Assembly: GCA_009617715.1 (NCBI GenBank)
Contig: VTFK01000055.1
Span: 1-64,000 of the forward strand
DNA length: 64,000 bases
DNA from: Plectrocnemia conspersa
Taxonomy: Eukaryota; Arthropoda; Insecta; Trichoptera; Polycentropodidae
Direction: 5' to 3'
Part shown: piece by piece, positions 10,807-22,960 of the stretch
How positions within the stretch are numbered: the first letter of the stretch is position 1
Layout: every line of letters begins with the position of its first letter
Notes under the pieces: generated by a model
Told to the model about the DNA's origin: nothing
The model's database searches: none
What the model saw: the letters and a program-made list of their open reading frames with translations, nothing else
Made by a program: the position numbers and the translations under genes

Positions 10807-11238
10807 TGTAGCGACCACACACAGATGACCACGTTCAAAAGGGTTAATTTCGCAAATTCTAAATTCGCGTTAATGACTGACCAAAAACGATAATTTATTA
10901 ACAATGAAGACAGTCAGAGAGTAAGACAGTCGGAGGGTGAGACAGTCAGGAAACAGGCAGTCGGAGTCACCAGCAGACGCGCCTCCACCGATAGACGCGA
11001 AGAGACGACCTAGAACTCCCGAACGATCATCGCCGCAAGATGAACTACCTATTGACACTAGCTACAGACAGCCACAACCCTGAGGATCATCCGCGGGCAT
11101 CATCACCACCATTTAGAGGAAACGCTCTCGCCGATAATCGTCCGTCGCACACAATTAAATATTGAAATAAAAAGTCTTACTATATTCCACATTGAGTCTC
11201 ATTGGCCACGAGATCAAACACCCCTAGGGCCTCAACCC
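10807..11238 (+). mobile_element. Possible solo LTR or LTR-like repeat
   Basis: A 432-bp GC-elevated block beginning TGTAGCGACC, bounded by the direct repeat GTAAA (10802-10806 and 11239-11243). It has an AATAAA near 11166. The part around 11077-11180 resembles 47656-47790 (CTGAGGATC, CATCATC, GTCGCA), so it is repetitive. It ends CTCAACCC rather than CA, so the LTR label is tentative. Confidence 0.4.
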
Positions 11239-11499
11239 GTAAATAAACAAGCTTTTCTGGCATATATTTTTGCTGCAAAGTCATACATGTTCATTAACAT
11301 TAAAATAATAACGCTTTATGACCATAGATGACATAAAGTGAGTGATTAGTGAGCTAAAGATATTTGTATTATTGTACTACTTTGAAGATATCACTTTTTT
11401 GGGCTACTTTTAATCGCGCCATTCATATGATAATATAAAAATTATATTTATCATTAATCTCTCTATCGCAGCAAAGCAATAACAACAGCGAAACAAAAG
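11239..11499. other. AT-rich spacer
   Basis: Nothing recognised between the LTR-like block and the CpG-rich block. Confidence 0.5.
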
Positions 11500-11943
11500 C
11501 AACCCGCCTTTAAAATGCAATTTTAAAAGGTGCGCCTGGCGTAATTATTGCGAGCGTGTGTGGGGTGCGCGCGTTCGTTATTTCCTCGTCGGGATGTAAT
11601 TAAAAATCCGAGTGGCGGGAAAAGCGTAATTATCGCGCGACAAGCGGCTTCTGTGCTAGTCACGTGGTGCTCGCACAGAGTGGGGGCGCCGGCCGACGGT
11701 GGCGGGGGTAGTGCGATTTCACGCCAGTCGCGGGACGTCTGCCGCGCGCAGCGGTCGTTTTATGTGGATTGCGGTCGACGTTTGATGTGGTGCATTTTAC
11801 GATCAGCTGCTTGGTTTCTCGCGCGCGTAAACCGACAAACTGTGCAATCGGCCGGTAAATCAATCCAATAAACAGTGATTCTCGTTCAGCACTTGACATA
11901 TTTATTAATAGTATAAATAAATAATAATAAAAGTGTGGCGAAC
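11500..11943 (+). promoter_or_regulatory. Candidate CpG-rich promoter with TATA box
   Basis: One of the most CpG-dense stretches of the window (11530-11860; for example GCGCGCGTTCG, GGGGGCGCCGGCC, GCCGCGCGCAGCGG). Downstream lie TATAAATA (11912-11919) and, with correct spacing of about 32 bp, an initiator-like ACAGTG at 11942-11947. A second TCAGTG initiator lies at 11962-11967. Together with the ATG-free leader and splice donor that follow, this reads as a plus-strand promoter. Open frames of 107 and 79 codons inside the block have no motif and are treated as composition effects. Confidence 0.5.
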
Positions 11944-12025
11944 AGTGATTCCAATTTACATTCAGTGCATCTTGAACGTTCGGATCGACACTTCTTCGTC
12001 CTTTGAATCAACTCAACTGTCGGTG
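11944..12025 (+). other. Candidate noncoding first exon (5' UTR) with splice donor
   Basis: It runs from the initiator to CGGTG|GTATGT, a good donor with the intron starting at 12026. The 82 nt contain no ATG, as expected for a leader. Downstream sequence turns sharply T-rich for about 2 kb, consistent with an intron read on this strand. No downstream coding exon could be identified in the window. Confidence 0.45.
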
Positions 12026-12049
12026 GTATGTCGCATTATTTATAACTAA

Positions 12050-13650
12050 TAACATTATTATATGTGAAAATTCGCGTTTATTTGAATTTTTATTTTTATT
12101 CAATTGTTTTTTTTTTATTGTATAGTCGGTTTTATTATTTTTTTAAGAATGATTTTTGAAATTTCACTGGGATTAAATTTGATTACGGTTTCCTGTCCTA
12201 AATTTTCAATAGCCCGAATTATGTATAATGCAAAAAGCATAGCCAGAAAGATAATATAATCGGTTATTTAATTAGTTTATATATATATAGAGTTTAATTC
12301 TGTATCTTATTGTTTTTAACACATTGTTATGATTTTTTCGTATTCTAATTTGTGTTATTATTTATGCATGAATCAACTGCTTTAACTATTTTTGATACAT
12401 AGTCGTTTTTATAGTTTTTGTGTGATTACGATTTACTGTCACAAATATATAATGGCTGACTTTTATACATATAACTGTCATTGTATAACAAGACTAGGCA
12501 GATTGCTTTTCTCGATCGTATCTCGCTCTTTATGTTTTGTCGATTCATTGTATATTAAATATCTGTGACAACAAATCGTAATCACAGTGAAATAATCCAT
12601 TTACACGTTTTTTGTATGAAATCGACTATAAGAAAAACAGTAAAAGTAGTTCAGTATACAACGATATAATAACAAATAAAATCATAGTTAAGTGGTAAAA
12701 AAACAATGAATTTGGTCGAAAATATAAAAGCCCGAGTTATATATACTTATTCATTAAACAACAGTATTTTTATCAGAAAGATAAGATTTTAGCTGTTTAA
12801 TAAGCTTTTCTATATCAGGTCTATTTTTTTATTTTTTTGCTCTAATTCTTAATTTTTATGGTTTTGTCTTAATTATGTTCTATTGTATTTTTTCTTTAAT
12901 ATACAGAATGTGACAATATTTTCTATTTTAATTGTATTTTCTGTTATAGTGATGGATAATCGACTGTTGTAACTTTTTTATGTGTCATACAAAAGTACTG
13001 AAGTCTGAGTTGTATTCACTTATTTATTAAAAAACAATATTCTATTGTCGATTTTCTTCTGAATTTCTTCTGAATTAAATTTTAACCCTAATTTCTATAA
13101 TTTTTCTGTATTATGTTGTATCGTATTTTTTGCTATACAATATATGCCTGTCATTGCTAAAATAATAATATATTCAAACGCTAATTTCAGTCTCGATTTG
13201 TTATTGATTTACTTTTTTTAATTTTTCAACTCTGCTATCATTTTTTTTATTATATTTTTTGTTATTGTAGGGATGAATATTCGACTGCTACAATTTAATT
13301 ATTGTGTTGTAAAATAATTAAATTATATATACTTATTCATTAAACAACAATATTTTTAGCAGAAAGATAAGATTTTACCTGTAAAATTAGCTTTTCTGTG
13401 CTTTTTTTAAAAAATTTTGCCAAAATTATTTTTCAACTTTTTGTTGTGTTTTTTTTCTGTTTTGTTTGTATTTAGTGCTAGTTTATCTATAGTGATAAAC
13501 TATAATCAACTGCTGTAACTTTTTGTTATTTTTTAGGTATTGTTTATTAAATAATAAAATAATACAGGAAGATTTTTTGCTAGAAAAATAAGATATTGAA
13601 ACGGATTTTTTTTATATATATCAAGTTAATTTTCTTCGGTATTTACGGTT
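12050..13650. repeat. Degenerate tandem array in T-rich, intron-like DNA
   Basis: Two landmark blocks recur in order. Block one (ATCGACTGTTGTAAC and variants) is near 12958, 13276 and 13501. Block two (CTTATTCATTAAACAACA...AGAAAGATAAGATTTTA and variants) is near 12739, 13009, 13322 and 13537. Unit length varies from about 220 to 315 bp. The copies at 12739 and 13322 are the closest. Confidence 0.7.
12400..12628. repeat. Inverted-repeat element (MITE-like)
   Basis: Arms GTGATTACGATTTACTGTCA (from 12422) and the near-complement at 12565-12585 differ at two positions. Outer ends TAGTCG and CGACTA are also inverted. No transposase sense. Confidence 0.5.
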
Positions 13651-14829
13651 TTTTAACATTTTTATTTCTTTTCTGTGCTATTCTGCTTAGTTTATTTTTG
13701 TTATGATCCTCATTATGAGTATAATTCCTTATAATATGCATATACAAATTTTAGATTTGTCCACAATTTTTTATTACAAAGTTTTAATAATCTAAATTAT
13801 TTTTATTTTTTTCAATCAAGTCGCTTTCTTAGGATGTGTTCCGGAAAAATTGATTATAATATTTTTATGATAGATTAAATATTTTTATTTTGAAGTAATT
13901 TAATTTCTTATTTGTTTTAAAGCTGTGATTCGAACTTAATATTATAATACAAGTTAAAAAAGTGAAGCTTTTGATATTAAAGTCGCTGTGATTGATTGTT
14001 CGATAGTATATGCAATATTTGTGTATGTTTGTTTTTAACAATTAGCTGTAAGTACATCAAAGCAATAGTGTGCCAATAATCAGTTAATTTATTGATTAGA
14101 CTAGGTTTCGTATCTCTTCAAAAAAATAGCTAGTTGAAAATTTGTGAAACTTACGAAAGTTGACTTAAATATGATTTTATTATCAATATTTACTTAAAGA
14201 GGAGTTCAATTTTGTTTGATTCGTAAATCGTAAGGCATAATTTTATATATTGAATCATATTTTAAATTTAGAAATTGTTCAAATACTTTGACTTAAAGAC
14301 ATTACATAATTATGAAACTGTAGTTTTGATTATATCAAAATTAAAAAAAATGTTTTAAAAAGACAAAAATACATAAGATTATATAATTCATTGTACTTTA
14401 ACGTTTCAGTCATGTATATTTAATATAAAAATTTGGCAATTTGAAAACTGTTAAATGACTTTTGTTAGTTAACATTTTATAGCCTATATGTTGATTTAAT
14501 ATGTGACATTTTTATTTAAAAATAACGGTATTTTGATGAGCCTTAATCTTGAAAAATGTATTTATTTTATAGATTTCCTATTTTAATAATACACTTTAAC
14601 TCAAACGAATTCATCACTGAATAATAATGTATTTTTTTTTATTTAGTAATTAGCATAGCAATATTTGATCAATTTTCGTGTCTAGCAATATTTTCTAACA
14701 ATGTTATTACTTTCAATTTTTATCTAAATTACCTTTACCTAAGATTTTACTACCTGATGATATAATGTATACTAACTAAGTTTTCACGAAGTTTAAACAC
14801 TAGTAAAAATTCTTTAATAACGTTCAAAA
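13651..14829. other. T-rich, intron-like DNA
   Basis: T-rich on the plus strand to about 14100, then generally AT-rich. No exon with splice sites, no element ends. Confidence 0.45.
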
Positions 14830-15300
14830 TTTTGACAGCGGCCGTAAGCGCTTTAAATGCGGCCTACATTTTTAAAGGGGAAATCTCAATTATTATTATG
14901 AACGTGGCTTTAATTAAATCCGCTCGTTATCGAAAGCAATTACAATACAGTCGCTAATTAATAATTTGCGCGATGTAATATTGATTTTAATTATTGTACG
15001 TACAGCGCCTGCTGTATCGGAATTAATTGAATTAATTGCTCGCTTCTATTTTATTATGCATATGCATAGAAAAATAACGTTGTGCAATTGTGAATATTGT
15101 AAGCATCGATTTTCCCGCCGCCTTTGTTGGTAAATAACTCTCTCGGGTGAATGCGCACCGTAGCTGTAGCGGCGCTTAAAAAAAGAACCATAAAATGTGT
15201 GAAATTGCTAATTTTATTGGTTGTCAAATTTATTTCGTGTAATTTACGAGACACTTTAACGACTTCCGCGTCTCGTAAATTATACGACACATTTTTTCAA
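14830..15300. other. GC-elevated noncoding island rich in homeodomain-type sites; contains a hairpin
   Basis: Non-repetitive block with many TAATTA/AATTAAT sites and the palindrome TATGCATATGCATA (15055-15068), which resembles a double POU-type site. A hairpin with 13-bp arms lies at 15240-15252 and 15270-15282 (TAATTTACGAGAC and its complement). Candidate enhancer. Confidence 0.4.
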
Positions 15301-16165
15301 AGAAGCAATTAAATAGTTTCTAATTGTATGCAGTATGCTAATTCGTTTCTTCGCGTATCGGACCAAAAACGTATTCTAATCTTGAGTTTCGGTTCATCAA
15401 TACTTATCGCCATTTTTTAATTGCATTATAATAAAACTTAGCTCTTTCTGCTATAAACATTTTTTGTGGCATATAATTATAAACAGGATTAATCTTAGAT
15501 ACATATTGCATATTGCCATAATAATAAAAAAATATGTGTGTTTAAAAAAAAAAGTTTATCTGTAAATACATAATGGATTATCTAACGATTTCAATATATA
15601 AAATTTATACTTATAACTCAGTTTAATATGTATAGTAAATCATGAGCAATCATATCTCAATGCAAAAGCATTTATCCTAATATTCCTTTAAGAAAATCGA
15701 TTATATATAATAATATATAATATCAAATCCTTTTTGGAAAATTGCGTATAATTTTATGTATCTATCAATTTATTTTATCTTTGTAGAAATTTTATAAGCT
15801 AAAGCGAAGTATAAAATACTGACGAAGCTATTCCCGAACTTGATCGTATATTTCGCGATCGCTTTAAGCTCTGTAAAAGCATTGATGATTGCCACGTATA
15901 CTCTTATCATTAACTTAGGGCCTTGTATTTTGTTTATTAGTTTATTTTATTTAGAAAAACATGCTGTATATAACATAGATACTATTTTAACGCGCTCCAA
16001 AAATAATACCTTTGCATACAGTTCGAAATCAATAAGTTTTTTAGTTAAAAAACTGATATTGCGTATGAAGCAGTGTTTAAAACTGAGTCGTCGGCAACAT
16101 TTCTTACATCCGCAAATAAATAGCTTTTATTTTATACACAACCAATAAAACGTAATTCAACCAAT
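15301..16165. other. AT-rich DNA, nothing firm
   Basis: A 102-codon frame (15840-16148) has no recognisable motif and is AT-rich; not accepted as a gene. Confidence 0.45.
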
Positions 16166-16169
16166 AAAA

Positions 16170-16560
16170 GGTATTATGTGTGCGCGTGGGAGGTTATTTG
16201 CGTCCAGAACCAATTAGTTTGATCGAGTCCGAAGATAAACTGCAACATCCACGTAACTTTTTTTATTATATGCTCTACCAAAGTCGGACACGTTTGTCGC
16301 ATTCGTTCAATCAGTTAATGGCGTACGTCCCGCAGATAAATCTCGGTGAGTCCCATTTTATTATCGGCGCTTTATGGCCACATTTCGCGAAAGCGAACAC
16401 TAAAATTCAATGTATGATTGATGGCCGTCCGCCCCTGATTGCGCAACCAAAATCGAAAATCTTCTTACGACGAATGTCCGAACGATGATAATAAAAGGTG
16501 TTTGTCGTATATAGAGAATGTGGGCAGTAAACCTTTTTTCGTCTAATCGACACTTTATGG
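16170..16560. other. GC-elevated noncoding island
   Basis: Non-repetitive, with TTTTATTATCGGC and TTTATGGCC, strings that resemble posterior Hox sites. A 102-codon frame (16180-16488) shows no family motif. Candidate regulatory element. Confidence 0.35.
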
Positions 16561-16984
16561 CATAAACGTGTAATAAAATAATCGAAGGAATGAGTTCTTA
16601 CTTTGGTTTAATTAACTGAAATATTCAAATCTATTTACTGTGCCATTAAGCTATTATCATAGTCTATTATCCATGCAAATTTGTGTATGAACAGATAAAA
16701 GTTCGTTGATCTCTCCCGCACTAGCCAGCAACAGGTTGCGAACTTCTGTTGTACGCACCCACGCCTACTAATTACGACTCTCGTGTTCTCAAACTTTTGT
16801 GTAATTAAATTCTAAAATCAATAAAGAACAGTGTAGTATTCGTATTAGTTTTGTGTATAATTAAAAAGGTTAATGTATTTAAATCACAGTATTTGTTTAA
16901 ATTTTTTTATCGGTTGTAATGATGCATTGAGTTTATTGATGTACTGCAGGGATCTGTTCATCAATGACATACATACATGCTGCA
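16561..16984. other. Mixed DNA, nothing firm
   Basis: Mostly AT-rich, with a short GC-elevated piece at 16700-16800. No feature supported. Confidence 0.4.
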
Positions 16985-16985
16985 A

Positions 16986-17420
16986 TTATAGAATTATTTG
17001 CAAAGAAGTAGTAGAACTAAAAATAGTTCTATAATAAATATTATAAAAAATATATATAAACATATTTCGACACACTTTTATTGCGGCCTTTACCAGGCGA
17101 ATTTTATTTTTTAGTGACTTAAAAGGTGGTGTCGACAATCCGTCGTTGCTCGTGATTTTCAGCTTCAGGCTGTTGAGCGCCCTAATCGCGATTGCATCCC
17201 ATATTCTTACCCGTAGTTTATATGTTAGCGCTTGAGAGCGAACCGGGCCTTGGAAAAACAATGATTCCGGGCCTCATGACAAAAATGGCATTTTATATAT
17301 TTTTTAACATCGTAATATAATTTATTAAATGCGCCGTCGCACGATTTTATTGCTTTTGACGTTAATTTTTGCCTTCTGAGAAGTGATAATTGTTTTTGCG
17401 CTCTTTTATTGACCAAAATT
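16986..17420 (-). other. Two adjacent minus-strand open frames, unrecognised
   Basis: Frames of 63 codons (17416-17225) and 91 codons (17261-16986) follow each other and overlap slightly. The first is Lys/Arg-rich with HFCHEARNHC; the second contains KSLKNKIRLVKAAI. They could be one decayed element protein broken by a frameshift, but no family is recognised. Confidence 0.25.
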
Positions 17421-17751
17421 CGGTTTGAAAATACTTTGCTTTTAGCCTCTTATATTAGAAGTCTATAGTAATCATATTTTTAAAACATAATGTGATATCG
17501 AAATGTGGATAAATTATAAATCAATATGCGAAATGCGACGTCTATCTATACTTTTTCCACTAATTTTTTCCTGAAAGATGAGTTGGCTTAGTTTGTATTT
17601 TGAACTTGACCTAATGAATGTTCTAAAACTCCAATTTGTTTTAAAAGCTTTGGGTTTGAACAGAAAATGGACGTATCGCAACTGTCAAATTGAGTTTCAT
17701 AGCATTTTTCGAGCAGGATGTTACCATCTATCAATTATTTTATTTTCGTTA
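17421..17751. other. AT-rich DNA, nothing recognised
   Basis: A 64-codon frame (17578-17772) has no motif. Confidence 0.4.
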
Positions 17752-17995
17752 GTAGAAATATATATCTACTAGTGAAAATGTATTTGGACTTAACTAGTGA
17801 AAATATAATTTAACCAAAAAATACACATTCGCTGTAACATTTATACATCGGATGTAAATAAATAATGATAAGTATATAAATATACATATATATTACTACC
17901 TATAGAAAAGTTAAAATCATGTAATTTTACTTGCACCTCCCAAATAATTTATATTTTCACTAGTAAAAATATATATCTACTAGTGAAAATTTATT
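17752..17995. repeat. Repeat cluster built on ACTAGTGAAAAT
   Basis: AATATATATCTACTAGTGAAA occurs as a direct repeat near 17756 and 17968. ACTAGTGAAAATATAA near 17795 is inverted relative to TTATATTTTCACTAGT near 17950. This could be a small inverted-repeat element or a nested pair. Confidence 0.55.
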
Positions 17996-18221
17996 CCGAT
18001 ATAATTTTACTGAAATTACATATTTAAAAAAATGTTTTCGTGGTAGTTTCGAGACTGCTTCTAGATTTTCTTGTAGCAATAAGCAAATGAAACTGAATGT
18101 ATTACTAATTTATTTTGCTGCATTAAATTTAATTTACCGATAATTGAATTTATAAAAACATTAAATATATATAATTCAGCTGGTGCTGTTGTTGATTTTT
18201 CGTTATTTCTTTGCTTCTTCC

Positions 18222-18259
18222 TTAGGTATTCGATCTGAATTTTCAGATCGAATACCTAA
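18222..18259. repeat. Perfect 38-nt snap-back palindrome
   Basis: Arms 18222-18239 (TTAGGTATTCGATCTGAA) and 18242-18259 are exact complements with a 2-nt centre. No other palindrome this perfect apart from 7131-7169 was seen. Confidence 0.95.
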
Positions 18260-19439
18260 ATTTACAGCTATTAATTTACACTCGTTGAATATTTTCTCAT
18301 AACGTTAAAAAAAAGGCAATAACGTTAGCAATAGTTTGCATCAAAATTTAACACAAAAAACTGCAATCTGTTCCTTTGAATAATAATGTTTATTGTGAAA
18401 GTACTACCTAGAAAATGGGTGCTTTTGAAGGCAATGTTCATCTCCTTTTATTTCTGGTATAGTATGTATAAAAAAAGGAACTTAAAGGAACTTATACCTG
18501 AAATACATCTCAAACAAAGGTAGTTTAGTTCATATTCATTATTTGAGGTCGGTTTTTACTTTTTTTATAAATATATTCTTGCTATGATATTTTTCAGAGT
18601 TTGGCCCCTCAATGAGAACGGGCCTCGGGAATTTGAAACCTCTTATACGTATACGCCTGCATACGTAAAACTAATATCAAGCTTAAAATTACAGCAAAAT
18701 AATACTCAAACTAGGGGCCCGGCGCGTGGTGTTTTTCTTACGTGTGCCATGACAATCTGACGTATGAGATCTAGCGTACCACTGTATAATAAAATATTAA
18801 CTATGTATAAGTTAGTTATATATTAGGCTGCTTTTTTAGTGATTATTTGAAGACAGTATAAACTAACAATTTATTTACACTATAATTACAATTTCTTTGA
18901 ACATTATTTACTGTTATTATTTTATATTAAACTTCAATTTACAAAAAAAGTTTACATTGTAATCAGTACAGTTGGGAAGAGTAGTCTTTTAAGTCATTCT
19001 TTAGTTTTGATTAAAATACTTTTGAAATGTTATTCATGATTAAAACCGCTCTTTTATTGATTTGTTGCAAATAAAAAAGAATATAATACTTATTTGTATT
19101 TTTGACATTTTTCTGTTAAAGTTTTAGTAATTATGGAGTTTTTTTTCTAAACACATTTGACTCTTAATAATTTTGGGTTCCTGCTTTGTATAAAACGCAC
19201 CGGATCTCTGATGTTTGAACTAAAATATATGGTAACCAAAGTAAGCATAGAAATATATTGTTAAGGTTATATAATGTCCTTGATTTATATTTTAAAACCA
19301 TGCTACAAAGTGAACAAATTACAAATGTTATAAACCCGCTTTTTATATAATGTCTGACCCACCCTTTTCATTGCAACACTGAGGTTTCATCACCCTTATA
19401 CGATAGTATACTATTTAATTCTTTCATAAAACTGTTGCT
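18260..19439. other. AT-rich DNA, nothing firm
   Basis: A short GC-elevated piece lies at 18595-18780. No coding sense or complete repeat was seen. Confidence 0.45.
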
Positions 19440-19860
19440 CAAATCAAACACAATCATCACTATAGACATTTTGTCATGCACACACATCGAAAGCGTGATC
19501 ACACGTATTTCCCCCACCGAAATATTCCCTCATTCATACAAATTAGACACGCAATAAGCCTAATTGAATAGAGAGCCGATCCGTTTGGGGATGTGAACCC
19601 CAGCCGCCGCATTACATAGGCCTTGATTGTGACCATTCGACTTAAATAAAAACCCAATTGAATTCGTTTCTTCTTTTTTGCCCTCCGCTCGCGTGGACCC
19701 CAAAAAAGTAATCCGCCGCTCGGATGATTGTCATTCAAATGGGCATGGGATTTTTTCTTTTGCGTTTTGAACTGTCTGTAAACCTCGATGAGAATCGTTA
19801 CGTACCCTCATGATATAGGATTTGGAAATTTCACGCTTTTTAAGGCGATCGTTAAAAGTT
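19440..19860. other. GC-elevated noncoding island
   Basis: Non-repetitive block (for example GAGAGCCGATCCGTTTGGGG). A 79-codon minus frame (19738-19499) has no motif. Confidence 0.35.
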
Positions 19861-20329
19861 TTATATTAAAAATGTCCAACATAAATATAAGCAGCTTTAT
19901 AGGTTTCGATTAATGAGTGACAATGAAGAGTTCCAGTTAAATATTCGTCTATTTTTAGACTACGAATCTTACTAAAATATAGATCATGTCTTTAATGCAT
20001 TTTTAACGTGAGACATTAATTGTATTAAATTTACATTTCTATTCATTATTTTGTGACATATAAATTATTATGTTTTACACGCTTTAGAATTAGTCCAATA
20101 TATTAGGTAAAATTAATAGAAGGAAGTTGAAATAGTTATAAAAATAAGTTATGAAATAGTTTTGTATTTTATTGATAAAATATTTAAGGTTATAAAAGTT
20201 GCATGATCTTTATATTAAATAAGTTAGGTATTTGTAATGAAATATAGTTTAATAATTTATTTAAAAAAAAATGTTCTAATACATTTACCTCCTATTAAAC
20301 AGAAGACAAAAATCTAAGCAAATATACAT
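19861..20329. other. AT-rich DNA, nothing recognised
   Basis: No feature visible. Confidence 0.5.
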
Positions 20330-20835
20330 ATATAGCAAATTAGACAACATACAATTTTTTTGACATACAATCTAAATCTTTATAATTAATAACCATATAT
20401 TTATTTTTATTCTCATTTAGTTTAACTACATTATTTTAAACCGTATTTATATTATACTTTATACATTATTTAAATTATCTACAACTTCTTATGCAATATA
20501 TTAAAGTGTCGTCCGCAAAAAGATGTATTTTACATTTTTTATATTATTAATTATATCATTAATATATCATATAAACAGCAATGGTCCCAATTTAGACCCA
20601 TGTGGTACACTGTGAGATATTATTTTCTCTCATTATTCTTCTGTCTATTGTTTCGAAAGCTCTCTTGAAATCCAAGAAAACTGTTCCAATGATTTTGTTT
20701 GTATCCTTGGCTAACAACCAATTATTTATAACTACTTGCAATGCAGTCTCAGTAGAATGTTCTACTCTAAATCTAAAATAATGTTGAAATTTAATTTTAT
20801 CTTGAGTAGCGAGTGTTTTAATTTCACTTTTCCTT
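20330..20835 (-). pseudogene. LINE-B: reverse transcriptase core, internally deleted and frameshifted
   Basis: Minus-strand frame 20789-20592 reads FRVEHSTETALQVVINNW, then GTVFLDFKRAFETIDRRI, RT motif A. It then jumps directly to PHGSKLGPLLFI-stop-YINDI, the VPQGS motif, so the segment between is deleted. After a further frameshift FADDTLIYC, the catalytic FxDD motif, is encoded at about 20519-20493. NVVKLNENKNKYMVIN follows, matching 4.9 kb. This is the only place in the window where the LINE-B active site is visible. Confidence 0.85.
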
Positions 20836-21084
20836 TTAACTATTATAGATCGCTAAAACGCCGTTTCAGAACATGCATATCATTTTAATGTAACGGCTGC
20901 TCTGTTCACACAAAAAGTGTAGGTTGAACTTGCCTAATGATCTTGGACGATACATCAAACTATGTTATTCAATTTTTTTTGTGTTATGGTTTTATTTGAT
21001 ATGCTTCTTCAATGGCTAATTCTACAACGTAATAAAATTTAACCATTACTTTATTATCACATAAGAAACTTATAGACATTATTC
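20836..21084. other. AT-rich spacer
   Basis: Nothing recognised. Confidence 0.45.
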
Positions 21085-21620
21085 TTTGTCCCTAAATGTA
21101 CACTCAAGCGATCGATGTCATTAAAACTGTCTAAATCCGCAACGGCGTGCCATAAATTGTGTATGCAATTTCGATTAAGCCCCCAATACACCGGTGCACC
21201 GCCGTCTAACGTTTTAATGGGAAAACGTGTCTGGGTATACCACCACCGTCGCCGTCGGGGTACAGAAGCGATACTCCACCAATAGACGTGTACTTTAATT
21301 TAGCTTCGGTTTAAGTGAAATTGCGACGAATCATTCTGACAGACAGGTTATCCCGCGATGCGTCACCGTGGATCCCCCAGACCTGGTGTCGGCTGTGGGG
21401 GTCGACTGCGGCATGGGGTGAGACAGACACCCTGGGGGGTGTTCGGGTACAACACGTGGTTCCTGGCTGGTAATCACGGCGCCAACTATCAACGCTGATG
21501 AGCGGGAATTCCCCGCCGCCGGAGACGTGCGACGGTTTGGGAACGACTGAACTATTTTTAGAGTTGAATCTTGGATGTTAACAAACCTACGAAGGTTGTG
21601 CTTTTTTGTGTTCGTGTGCC
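21085..21620. other. GC-rich block, origin unclear
   Basis: Strong GC peak at 21350-21540 (GGATCCCCCAGACCTGG, GACACCCTGGGGGGTGTTCG, GCGCCAACTATCAACGCTG). It could be the 5' leader of a GC-rich LINE or a regulatory island. No open frame of note. Confidence 0.35.
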
Positions 21621-22059
21621 ATGTGCTTGTCAGTTTTTAATTGCCATGCCCCATATTGAGCTTTTGGTTGTTTGAAATAATGAGATACCCCCTCGTGGTT
21701 GTACATAAAAACACCTTTGTAATTATTTTTAATGCTGAAAGAGGTATATTAATTCACTACTAGCTTTTGTACCTGGCTTCACATTTCTCATTTATATCAT
21801 TTAACACTAGTGTATTTATTGAAATATTTTAATGTGCCAGCACATACAAGTTTTATAGAAGCTTAGCTTATAAAAATAACCAGATACATTTAGATACAAT
21901 TATATTCAAAAATGTAATTTATAAAAACAAAATGATGATATAAATGCAGTATGAATGAAATCGACAGCGCCATAGGAGATACCGGTAACCGGAACGTTAA
22001 ATAGCGCGCCACACTTGTATGCTTTAAGGCTTAACAAAAGGATTTTGCGATCTAAGCAA
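21621..22059. other. AT-rich DNA, nothing recognised
   Basis: No feature visible. Confidence 0.45.
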
Positions 22060-22740
22060 AAGGGTTTTGTGACCATCATGAATATTTAGCCGTAAACCCG
22101 TTATCCCACTACTGAATAGAATGTCGCCGTTAAGCATTCGCACACACGCATTTTTAATAAGCGACAAATTGAAAGTTTACCGAAGGCGCCCCGGGGGGTT
22201 GCCGGATAACGAGCTCACACACACTGCCAATATAATAATAATGACTGCGATAACGATATCGGGACGCGGACAAGACGCGGAACACGGATCATTACCGGGG
22301 TTCCCCGCAAGGGACTTCATTATTGCCGGGCGGGGCGTAATGATGCAACTCTTTCTAAACACGTTCGAGTAATGATCGTCGAAGGGCGCCCGCCGCTAAG
22401 GGTCTCCGACCTACGTATCCATAAAAGGAACCTTTAAAAGGCGCCTTTGACTGGGACTGTACCGGGGCGTAATTGACTTTGTTGACGCGAAATGGGCGCC
22501 AGTCGCAAATTATCGAGATGCTTTGTGACTAATGTGTGTGTATACGGGTGCACAAAGATATAACTTTGACGTGGAGCGCAATTAGGGATTATTGTCAACG
22601 CAGTGGCGACTTTTAATAATTGTGACATTGCTATCGTCTCATTTATTTAATGATGAATTCTCAATCGTTGATTAGAGTGCCTGTTTATATAATAGGAGCG
22701 GTTTAAGGAATTTTACCGCTCGTTCACACTATGACGGGTC
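22060..22740. other. Large GC-elevated noncoding island
   Basis: A long non-repetitive block (GGCGCCCCGGGGGG near 22186, TATCGGGACGCGGACAAGACG near 22256, GGGCGGGGCGTAATGATG near 22328). Both strands contain 60-85-codon frames without motifs, and overlapping frames on both strands argue against coding. Good candidate for a conserved enhancer. Confidence 0.4.
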
Positions 22741-22958
22741 TGATTTGTACATGAAAATCAGAGTCTAAAAAGAGTATGTATTGTTATATACAAGCTAAGT
22801 GAATATTAGGAGTTCCAAAAAATCGTCCGAATAAAAAAACTGTTTTCAAAAAAAAATCATCTTCGAAAAATTAAGATACTAATATTTAAAAAAATAATAT
22901 GTAGATATTTGTTTAAAATTATGCAAAAAAAATGTATTGCTTGTAAATATAGTATTCA
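22741..22958. other. AT-rich spacer
   Basis: Nothing recognised. Confidence 0.45.
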
Positions 22959-22960
22959 TA

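Noticed and set aside
11548..11899. 107-codon plus and 79-codon minus frames in the CpG block
   Set aside because: CpG-rich DNA lowers stop-codon frequency on both strands; the promoter reading explains the block better.
15840..16148. 102-codon plus frame
   Set aside because: AT-rich with no motif; expected by chance in a window of this size.
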